This document shows, in pieces, positions 24,192-31,081 of a DNA stretch of 32,481 bases. The number at the start of each line of letters is the position of its first letter. Positions within the stretch are counted from its first letter, which is position 1. The stretch covers positions 1 to 32,481 of the forward strand of contig DATDIL010000054.1 of NCBI GenBank assembly GCA_036521075.1, in the 5' to 3' direction. Under the pieces are notes generated by a model. The model made no database searches and had not been told where the DNA came from. It worked only from the letters and a program-made list of their open reading frames with translations. This DNA comes from DAIDKA01 sp036521075. GTDB taxonomy: Bacteria > Pseudomonadota > Gammaproteobacteria > Steroidobacterales > Steroidobacteraceae. Position numbers and translations under genes: made by a program.

Positions 24192-25031
24192 GTGCGCAAC
24201 CTCATTTCGGCCTCAGTCGCGATCGCAGGTCTAACCGTCGCCGTCGTCGCGCTGGCAGCGCCACCGGCGTCGTCACCACCGCCTAGGACGCCGCCGCCAC
24301 CTAGGACCCTGCACAACAGCGGCGATCCGACCCTGGCCCTCACGCCGGGACTGCGCGGCGCGGCCAGCGCCCCGCCGGGCACGCCGCCCGGCAATCCCGA
24401 CCCGCACGACCTGAACGGTGTGTGGTGGTTGTCCGGTTATCAGTACCTGCTCGGCCCGGAGCCCGGCGTCGAGCCGCCGCTGAAACCCAAGTACATGGCC
24501 ATCCTCGAGCGGCGCATCCGCGCCAAGAACCGTGGCACACCCGAGGCCGATGCCTCAACACAGTGCTTACCGCATGGCATGCCGCGCATCATGGAGAGCC
24601 CGTATCCGATCGAGATCGTGCAAACACCCGGACGCATCACGTTTCTGCACGAAGTGGCCCACAACCTGCGGCGCATCTGGATGAACCGCGACCATCCGAA
24701 GAACCTCGCCCATACCTTCCTCGGCGACTCGGTCGGGCACTGGGAGGGGGATACCCTCGTGGTCGACACCATCGGCCTGAACGACAGGACCTTCATCGAT
24801 GATGAGGGCAGCAGCCACTCGACCCAGGAGCATGTGATCGAGCGTTTCCGCAAAATCGACAATGGCTCGAACCTTGAACTGATCATGACGGTAGAGGATC
24901 CGGTCACCCTCGAGCATCCGTACAGCTATCGGCGCATCTATCACTGGCGACCCGATGTACGTCCGCAGGAATACGTCTGTGAAGAGAACAATCGCAACGC
25001 GCCCGTGGATGGTGTGACGGTGGCCAAATGA
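24192..25031 (+). CDS. Exported protein of uncharacterised family, cassette copy 2, first gene (A2)
   Basis: A 279-residue paralogue of the protein at 14274. From GTG 24192 it begins with a good signal peptide (RNLISASVAIAGLTVAVVALA, cleavage near residue 23), then a Pro-rich linker to about 70. Shared blocks are DLNGVWW, TQCLPHGMPRIM, HEVAH (153-157, same position as in copy 1), TFLGDSVGHWEGDTLVVD, VIERF and VEDPVTL. The cysteine pair is C125 and C263, and the tail EENNRNAPVDGVTVAK is nearly identical to that of A1. The frame is open from 23940 and an ATG lies at 24096, but the predicted promoter and signal peptide favour GTG. It overlaps the next gene by ATGA, as in copy 1. Confidence 0.8.
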   Translation: MRNLISASVAIAGLTVAVVALAAPPASSPPPRTPPPPRTLHNSGDPTLALTPGLRGAASAPPGTPPGNPDPHDLNGVWWLSGYQYLLGPEPGVEPPLKPKYMAILERRIRAKNRGTPEADASTQCLPHGMPRIMESPYPIEIVQTPGRITFLHEVAHNLRRIWMNRDHPKNLAHTFLGDSVGHWEGDTLVVDTIGLNDRTFIDDEGSSHSTQEHVIERFRKIDNGSNLELIMTVEDPVTLEHPYSYRRIYHWRPDVRPQEYVCEENNRNAPVDGVTVAK

Positions 25032-25711
25032 GAGCGTTGCACGTTGTCCTGTCGGCCGCCGCCCTCGCCATCGTGAGTCTGAATACCTCGGCTGCCGTGC
25101 CGGATCTGAGCGGCGTGTGGTTCATTGACCATCACGTGGGCGCCTTGAAAACCGTCGACGGCAAGGCCCCGCCACTGACTCCCGCCGCCCAGGCGGTTTA
25201 CGAGGCGCACCAGGCAGCCATTGCCAAGGGTGACTTCTCCTTCGACGGCGCGACGCACTGCCTGCCCCCGGGCCTGCCCCGGCTGATGCTCATGCACGAA
25301 CCCTTCGAGATACTGCAGCGGCCCAAGACGCTGTACTTCGTGCACCAGATCAATCGGCTGCCACGCCGCGTGTACCTGGATGAGCCGCTGCCCACCGACG
25401 TGGACCCGCACTACCTGGGCTATTCAGTCGGCAAGTGGGATGGCGATGCGTTGGTCGTTGACTCCAACGGATTCGAGGACGGCACGATGCTCGACAACGC
25501 GGGCCTGCCGCACTCCGATGCCTTGCATCTGACCGAACGCTACCAGTTGAGCAAGGATGGGATGCATCTGCATCTGCTCATGACCATCGACGATCCGAAG
25601 ACCTTCACGCAGGACTGGTCTGCCAAGGCCGACTACACCAAACGGCCTGGATTCGAGATCCCCGAAGAGGTCTGTGCCGACACTCCCGCGGCCAAGCGGC
25701 CCCGCAACTGA
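25028..25711 (+). CDS. Exported protein of uncharacterised family, cassette copy 2, second gene (B2)
   Basis: A 227-residue paralogue of the protein at 15122, the shortest of the four. The signal peptide spans 1-23 (ends TSAA), directly followed by PDLSGVWF with no linker. Blocks are THCLPPGLPRLML, YLGYSVGKWDGDALVVDS, LTERY and IDDPKTF, with cysteines C78 and C216. Where the other three have HExxH, this one has HQINR (106-110), so the motif is lost. Its ATG overlaps the A2 stop (25028-25031). It converges with the tannase-type gene across 33 bp. The conserved pairing with A2 points to a joint role, unknown. Confidence 0.82.
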   Translation: MRALHVVLSAAALAIVSLNTSAAVPDLSGVWFIDHHVGALKTVDGKAPPLTPAAQAVYEAHQAAIAKGDFSFDGATHCLPPGLPRLMLMHEPFEILQRPKTLYFVHQINRLPRRVYLDEPLPTDVDPHYLGYSVGKWDGDALVVDSNGFEDGTMLDNAGLPHSDALHLTERYQLSKDGMHLHLLMTIDDPKTFTQDWSAKADYTKRPGFEIPEEVCADTPAAKRPRN

Positions 25712-25744
25712 CAGCGCGGGGCCCGGCCCGATGCGCACCGAGCG

Positions 25745-27298
25745 TTATCGGCAGCTGAAGCTCGCCGCGTCGTTGCTGTCGCCCTTGCCATCGTAGACCG
25801 CCTTGTGCGGGTAGGCACATAACGGCCGGGTGCGATCGGTCTTGCCGGCGCTTTTGTGCGCGGCAATCATGCTGTCGGGCGCCATGCCATGCTCGACCCA
25901 TGCCTCCAGCGCCCCGATCGAATCGAAAGTATCCGGCCCGGGACCGCGCCCACAGTGCATCACACCCGGAGCGAGGAACAGGCGCGCGAAGTCCGAAACC
26001 TGTGTGATCGCAGTGTCCTTGTCCGTGCCCTTGGGTGCGAAATGCGCGGCGAGCCGGCCATAGTAGGCAATCGTATGCAGCGGTGTGATCAGCGGATCGG
26101 ACCAGCCGTGCCATATGATCAGCTTGCCTCCTGACTTGCGAAATTCGGCCAGGTCCGTGCTGCCATCATTCATGACCGCACCGATCTTTTCATCCGCCGC
26201 TTTCACGTCGCGGTCATAGTTGATGGTATGAAAGTCCCACTGCGGCTCCTCGAACACCATGTCGCGGAAAGTGCTGGCACCCAGGGCCGCGACACCATCG
26301 CTGCGGGCCTGAGCCAGCGCGAATTCCATGCCGCGCGGCCAACCCGGATAGACGGACGCGCCGGATGAGTAATGAGCACCCGAGTAGATCTCTCCCAGTG
26401 CCTTGACCTCAGTTGCCGTCAGACAGCTCTTCGGGTCCTGCCCGCTCTTGCAGGCCAGTTCCGCCGGCTTGAAATCACAGGCGAGCGGATCGGAGATCAG
26501 GCCATCCTTGACCCCATCCCTGGCGTCGCACTTGGCCACCACTGCGGCGGAAATCATCGGAATCTTCTGCGGGTCAATCTGCTGGGCAGCCATGTACCCC
26601 CACAGCTGGCCCGCATGCAGATGCACGACATCGGAGGCCGGTGCGCCGGCGATGATGCCGTCATAGTCATGCGGATAGCGATGCGCTTCGGTCAGCGCTT
26701 CCCACCCACCCGACGAGCAGCCCACGAAGTAGGAGTGGCTGGGATGCTTGCGATAAAAGGCTGCGACAATCGCCTTCGCCTTCAGCGCCGTCTCGTGCTG
26801 CGCCCGATATCCCTGGTCAATCACCAGCTCCGGATGATGCAACGCCCAGCTCGCCGGATCCGGCGTCGTCGCGAGATGCCCCATGTCGGTATTGGCCGTG
26901 GCGAAATGCTGCAGCAGACCACCCGCGAGGGCGGTGTAGACGATGGCGCCGTTATAGCCCCCGTTACCGGTGCCCTGGAATTTGCCATTCCAGCCCGTCA
27001 TCGGCAGCCACACCTCGAAGCGCACGGCCGGTTTGATCACCCCCGTCACCCGGCAGAAGGCCGGCAGGCTCGCGTACAGCGCTGCCTGGGCATTCGCGGC
27101 CGCGGCGCGGGCCGGATTGCGGCTCGCGGGCGGTGCAAACTTCGAGCCTTCGACGACGGTCGCATCAAGGCTTATGGTATCTGGCAGTCTGAGGCTGGCC
27201 AGATGACCACAGTCCGCCGCGCTCTGGGCCCAGGCACCCGGCGCAAGGGTGCAAGCCATTACCGCCGCGGCAATCAGCACGGTTTTGTCTGTCCTCAC
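25745..27298 (-). CDS. Tannase/feruloyl esterase family hydrolase
   Basis: A 517-residue exported alpha/beta hydrolase. Signal peptide at 1-24 (ends AWA). The family's CS-D-HC set is complete: C194-S195 in FVGCSSGGWEA (nucleophilic Ser), D401 in HGWSDPLITP, and H448-C449 in GVMHCGRGPGP; C194 and C449 are expected to be disulfide-linked beside the active site. A calcium-loop-like DARDGVKDG lies at 258-266. These enzymes split phenolic esters such as gallate or ferulate esters, and relatives such as MHETase act on other aromatic esters. ATG/GTG choice is unambiguous because the signal peptide starts at 27298. It is a single-gene unit divergent from the thioredoxin-like operon. The exact ester is unknown. 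Confidence 0.93.
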   Translation of the reverse strand: MRTDKTVLIAAAVMACTLAPGAWAQSAADCGHLASLRLPDTISLDATVVEGSKFAPPASRNPARAAAANAQAALYASLPAFCRVTGVIKPAVRFEVWLPMTGWNGKFQGTGNGGYNGAIVYTALAGGLLQHFATANTDMGHLATTPDPASWALHHPELVIDQGYRAQHETALKAKAIVAAFYRKHPSHSYFVGCSSGGWEALTEAHRYPHDYDGIIAGAPASDVVHLHAGQLWGYMAAQQIDPQKIPMISAAVVAKCDARDGVKDGLISDPLACDFKPAELACKSGQDPKSCLTATEVKALGEIYSGAHYSSGASVYPGWPRGMEFALAQARSDGVAALGASTFRDMVFEEPQWDFHTINYDRDVKAADEKIGAVMNDGSTDLAEFRKSGGKLIIWHGWSDPLITPLHTIAYYGRLAAHFAPKGTDKDTAITQVSDFARLFLAPGVMHCGRGPGPDTFDSIGALEAWVEHGMAPDSMIAAHKSAGKTDRTRPLCAYPHKAVYDGKGDSNDAASFSCR

Positions 27299-27395
27299 GA
27301 TTCCCCCCTCGGAGCGCTGCCAGCAGATGACACCTGGGCCGGAATCTTAGCACCTTGGCATACTATGAAGACTGCCGACCGGGAAGGAGAGACTC

Positions 27396-27851
27396 ATGAA
27401 GAAGCTATTGCTGGCGCTCGCGGCAGCGTCACTCTCGACGCTGGCCAGTGCCGCCCCCTGGCCCTACAACGAACAGGCGGATGCTGCCGCCGATGTGCAG
27501 CACGCCGTTGCCGCAGCGCAGGTCGATCACAAGAAGGTATTGCTGGTGTTCGGTGCCAACTGGTGCCCGGACTGCCGCGCACTCGACAAGGCCATGCACG
27601 GCAGCAGCGAGCACCTGATCGAAAGCAAATTCGAGGTGGTGAAGATTGATGTCGGTAATTTCGACAAGAATCTCAGTCTCGCGAATCGCTATGGCAATCC
27701 CATCGCCAAGGGCATTCCGGCCGTGGTCGTGGTGGGCGCCGGCAACCAGGTGCTGTACTCGACCAAGGGTGGCGAACTGGCCAATGCCGGCCAGATGACC
27801 GAGCAGAGCATCTATGATTTCCTGAAGCAGAAAGTCGCCAACAGGAGCTGA
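27396..27851 (+). CDS. Exported thioredoxin-fold protein
   Basis: A 151-residue protein with a signal peptide (1-19, ending ASA) and a thioredoxin fold. The active site is WCPDC (C57 and C60) after LLVFGANWC, and the cis-proline is in KGIPAVVVV (P109). It should act in the periplasm on disulfides. CPDC differs from the CGPC of general thioredoxin and fits a specialised reductase or oxidase. The start follows a strong AAGGAGAGACTC site. It is the first gene of a three-gene plus-strand unit; the next gene begins five bases later, with its ribosome site over this gene's stop. Confidence 0.88.
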   Translation: MKKLLLALAAASLSTLASAAPWPYNEQADAAADVQHAVAAAQVDHKKVLLVFGANWCPDCRALDKAMHGSSEHLIESKFEVVKIDVGNFDKNLSLANRYGNPIAKGIPAVVVVGAGNQVLYSTKGGELANAGQMTEQSIYDFLKQKVANRS

Positions 27852-27855
27852 ACAC

Positions 27856-28392
27856 ATGGCCCACTCGCACCCCACTCGCGTATCGGCCGAGGAGCGCGCC
27901 GAGATCATCGAAACGTATGCCCGCTATGCCTGGGGCCTGGACCTCGCGGACGCCGACATGCTGCTGTCGGCCTTCGCCGAGGACGCCGAGTTCGACCACC
28001 TGTGGCAGGGCAAGGTCAAAGGTCATGCGGCGATTCTGGAGAACATGCGCTCGCTGTGGAACGACCGCCAGCACTGGTGGTTTGGCCGCCAGCACCTGTT
28101 CAACCACTTCATCATGGAACGGCAGCCCGATGAGTCCGTGAAGGTGCGCTGCTTCTTTCAGATCGCACAGTTCAACGTCGATTACGGCACCAACTTCCTG
28201 TTTGGCATTGGCACCCGCGAGGACCTGTGCGTGCAGCGCGGGGGCCGCTGGGTATTCAAATCGTTATTCATCAATGCCTGGCGTTCGCAGGCGGATGTTC
28301 CCTGGAAGGCAGAGGTCAAGCTGGTCGGTCGGCCCAGTGGCCCCGCCGCCGCGGCGCCCTCGTTGCCGCCGAGTTTCAAGGCGCCTCGATAA
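27856..28392 (+). CDS. NTF2-like/SnoaL-like protein, cytoplasmic
   Basis: A 178-residue protein without signal peptide. The fold pattern is NTF2-like: an initial helix ERAEIIETYARYAWGLDLADADMLLSAFAEDAEFD, then VKGHAAILENMRSLW, a central HWWFGRQHLFNHFIME and strands ending RWVFKSLFINAW. Related proteins include SnoaL-like isomerases, dehydratases and small subunits of ring-hydroxylating oxygenases. The last 25 residues are Pro/Ala-rich and probably disordered. Its place between a thioredoxin-like gene and an aldehyde dehydrogenase gene suggests a catabolic step on an aromatic or terpenoid compound, but nothing in the sequence fixes the reaction. The AGGAG site overlaps the preceding stop. Confidence 0.82.
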   Translation: MAHSHPTRVSAEERAEIIETYARYAWGLDLADADMLLSAFAEDAEFDHLWQGKVKGHAAILENMRSLWNDRQHWWFGRQHLFNHFIMERQPDESVKVRCFFQIAQFNVDYGTNFLFGIGTREDLCVQRGGRWVFKSLFINAWRSQADVPWKAEVKLVGRPSGPAAAAPSLPPSFKAPR

Positions 28393-28410
28393 GGTTTTCC
28401 AGGGGGATGT

Positions 28411-29874
28411 ATGGCAGACCCGCAGATTCGGGCAATCCCGGTGCGCAACCCGCGCACGGGCGGCACGGAGTTTTCCTTCCCGGCAGCGAGTGCGGAGGAA
28501 GTTTCACACAAGGCGGCGCGCCTGCGGCGCAATCAGCAGGTGTGGGCGGCGCGGCCGATTACCGAACGCATCGGCATCATGCGCCGCTGGGCCGGGGAAC
28601 TGATTGCACATGCCAAGGTCATCGGCGCGGCCGATGGCGCCGATACGGGCGGTTGTCATACCTCGCAGTTCACCGCGTTCATCGCCGTGGCCAATATCAA
28701 TGGGTGGTGCGAAGACGCTGAAGGCGTGCTGGCGCGCGCGCATGTCGGTGGCCAGTCCCTCACCATGCCCACGGTGAGTATCCGTTCACAGCTGGTGGCG
28801 TATTCCCTGGTGGGGGTCATCAGTCCCTGGAATGCACCGATGATGCTATCGCTGCTCGATGCCGTGCCGGCGCTGTTCGCTGGCTCCGCGGTGCTGCTCA
28901 AACCAAGTGAAGTGACACCCCGCTTTGTCGAACCACTCATGCACACCGTGCGCCGTGTGCCCGAACTTGCGGAAGTTTTCGATGTGGTGCTGGGTGATGC
29001 CCGCACCGGCCAGGACGTCGTCGCAAACGTGGATCTGGTGTGTTTTACCGGCAGTGTGCCGAATGGCCGCAAAGTGGCGCTGGCCTGCGCGGAGCGTCTG
29101 ATCCCGTGCTTTCTGGAACTGGGTGGCAAGGACCCGGCGATCGTGACCGCCGATGCGGATATCGATCGCGCCACCACTGCGGTGTTGCGCGGCGGCGTGT
29201 ATGCCACGGGCCAGGTGTGCTATTCGGTCGAGCGCGTGTACGTGCACGAATCAATCCACGATCGCTTCGTGGAAGCTCTGGTTGCCAAGGCCGCGAAAGT
29301 GACCCTGAATGACAAGAATCCGCTTGAAGGGCACATCGGTCCGTTCATCTTCGTGCGCCAGCCCCAGATCGTCGAAGCGCACCTGGCGGATGCGATCGCC
29401 AAGGGGGCGCAGGTCCTCACCGGCGGCGTCACCGAATCGTTGGGGGGCGGCCTGTACATGCGGCCAACCGTGGTCACCGAAGTGGACCACACCATGCGCC
29501 TCATGCGCGAGGAGACCTTCGGCCCCATCCTGCCCGTCATGCGCTTCAAATCGACTGAGGAGGCCATCACGCTGGCCAACGATACCGAGTTCGGACTCAC
29601 GGCCTCGGTAATTTCCGGCACCGATGAGCAGGGGCAGCAGATCGCCGAACAGCTCAATGCGGGTAGCGTGTTCGTGCAGGATACCTTTCTCACCTTTGCG
29701 AAACTGCGCAAGATCGGCACGCACAGTTTTGGCGTCTCGGGTCTGGGTGGCTCGCGAACCGGACCGGAGTCCATCATGCGATTTCTGCGCCGCAAGGCGA
29801 TCCTGAGCAACCAGGGCGCACCGGCCAGCATCCTCGATGACAAACCGGCAGATGTGGCAGGCCCCCGGCGCTAG
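28411..29874 (+). CDS. NAD(P)-dependent aldehyde dehydrogenase family protein
   Basis: A 487-residue cytoplasmic enzyme of normal family length that oxidises an aldehyde to the acid. Key residues are all present: N142 in the oxyanion motif ISPWNAP, K164 in LLKPSE, the cofactor loop FTGSVPNGR at 212-220, general base E236 in FLELGGKDP, catalytic C270 in ATGQVCYSVERVYV, and E368/F370 in EETFGPILPV. It could act on aldehydes made by the PQQ alcohol dehydrogenases nearby, although those work in the periplasm. It is the third gene of the thioredoxin-NTF2 operon, with GGGGG before the ATG. Its TAG stop shares the palindrome CTAG with the stop of the convergent DUF1501 gene. Confidence 0.94.
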   Translation: MADPQIRAIPVRNPRTGGTEFSFPAASAEEVSHKAARLRRNQQVWAARPITERIGIMRRWAGELIAHAKVIGAADGADTGGCHTSQFTAFIAVANINGWCEDAEGVLARAHVGGQSLTMPTVSIRSQLVAYSLVGVISPWNAPMMLSLLDAVPALFAGSAVLLKPSEVTPRFVEPLMHTVRRVPELAEVFDVVLGDARTGQDVVANVDLVCFTGSVPNGRKVALACAERLIPCFLELGGKDPAIVTADADIDRATTAVLRGGVYATGQVCYSVERVYVHESIHDRFVEALVAKAAKVTLNDKNPLEGHIGPFIFVRQPQIVEAHLADAIAKGAQVLTGGVTESLGGGLYMRPTVVTEVDHTMRLMREETFGPILPVMRFKSTEEAITLANDTEFGLTASVISGTDEQGQQIAEQLNAGSVFVQDTFLTFAKLRKIGTHSFGVSGLGGSRTGPESIMRFLRRKAILSNQGAPASILDDKPADVAGPRR

Positions 29875-31064
29875 ACCAACTTCAGATCAAGCGGGCGCGC
29901 GTTCGGAAAGATCACATCCAGCTGCTGTGGGCCAAGCCCCCACAGCGTGCCGAAAATTCCGGCCAGCACGCCGCGGTAGTCGTTCAGGACCGGGTAGTCC
30001 CGGTCCTGAAACAACGTGTCATGGGCCACGCGTACCTGTTCTCCGGCAATGCGTCCGCCATTGACCCGGCCGCCCAGCACCCAGTACACGCTGCCATGTC
30101 CATGGTCCGTGCCTGCATTGCCGTTCTCACGGAACGTGCGCCCGAACTCGGAGAGGACAAACACCACCGTGTTGTTCCATTCCTCATCGCCGAGGGCTTC
30201 GGCAAAGGTCGCGAGTCCCTTCCCCAAGCTGTTCAGGTTGCTCGCCAGTGCGCCGTGGGCACCACCTTCGTTGACGTGCGTATCCCATCCGCCCACATCC
30301 ACGAATCCCAAGCGGTATTGCGTGCGCATCAAGCGCGCCATCCGTTCAGCCGTCAGCTCGAAGCCTTTGGTGCTGATCGCGCCGCGGTTTGCGGCCTGCA
30401 TCTCCTCCTGCAGCGCCTGCGCCACCTGCTGCCGCAGCGCCAGCCCTTCGCGCACCGCCGCTTCGAGATGGCCGCCGGCATACATATCGCGCAGCGTCGC
30501 GGTCTGGGTCTCGTCAAAGGGTGACTTGCCGCTTCGCTGCAGGGAAATACTGGCGATGCCCGAATCGCCCTTGAAGGCCAGTGGCAAGGTGTCGGTGAAG
30601 GCGATCGGCGTCGAACCGCTGAGCGCGCCGGCGAGCCGCGCCAGAAAACCCGAGCGAAAATCGCGCGTGGTCTGGACGGGCTGCCCCAGCTCGATGCTGT
30701 CCTGGGTCTCGAAGTGGCTGCGGCTCAGATCGTCGGTCCCGGCAAACGGAATGAAAACGGCCTGGCGCTTCTGGTAGAGCGGCCCCAGCGAATCGCGCAC
30801 GGCAGGGGCCAGTGCCCAGTCCGAATCCAGCGCCAGCGCGCCATCGGTGAGCGCAGCGTCAGGTTTCGCAATGGCAATCCGCGGTCGCCTCTCGTAGTAG
30901 AAGCTGCTGGACCATGGCACCAGGAAATTTGCGCAGTCATAGCCGCCGCGCAGGAATACGCACAGAAATCGCGGCGTGCCGGCGGGCGCGGCCCAGAGCC
31001 TGCCCGCAACGCTCAAGGCCGGGGCGACTGCAAGTCCGCTGCGCAGGAAGTGTCGGCGGTTCAC
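29871..31064 (-). CDS. DUF1501 domain protein, Tat-exported
   Basis: A 397-residue protein that starts with a twin-arginine-type signal, NRRHFLRSGLAVAPALSVAGRLWA (residues 2-25). DUF1501 blocks follow: FLCVFLRGGYDCANFLVPW, the region SHFETQDSIELG, GWDTHVNEGGAHG, FVLSEFGRTFRENGNAGTDHGHGSVYWVLGG near the C-terminal third, and the ending LNDYRGVLAGIFG. Members belong to the alkaline-phosphatase-like superfamily; the conserved Asp and His residues in DTH and TDHGHG are the likely metal ligands. Activity is unproven. GTG 31064 has AAGGAG eight bases upstream; the frame is open to 31127 but lacks such a site. It lies 17 bp downstream of the DUF1800 gene, its usual partner. Confidence 0.92.
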   Translation of the reverse strand: MNRRHFLRSGLAVAPALSVAGRLWAAPAGTPRFLCVFLRGGYDCANFLVPWSSSFYYERRPRIAIAKPDAALTDGALALDSDWALAPAVRDSLGPLYQKRQAVFIPFAGTDDLSRSHFETQDSIELGQPVQTTRDFRSGFLARLAGALSGSTPIAFTDTLPLAFKGDSGIASISLQRSGKSPFDETQTATLRDMYAGGHLEAAVREGLALRQQVAQALQEEMQAANRGAISTKGFELTAERMARLMRTQYRLGFVDVGGWDTHVNEGGAHGALASNLNSLGKGLATFAEALGDEEWNNTVVFVLSEFGRTFRENGNAGTDHGHGSVYWVLGGRVNGGRIAGEQVRVAHDTLFQDRDYPVLNDYRGVLAGIFGTLWGLGPQQLDVIFPNARPLDLKLV

Positions 31065-31081
31065 GGGTGCGCTCCTTCGAG

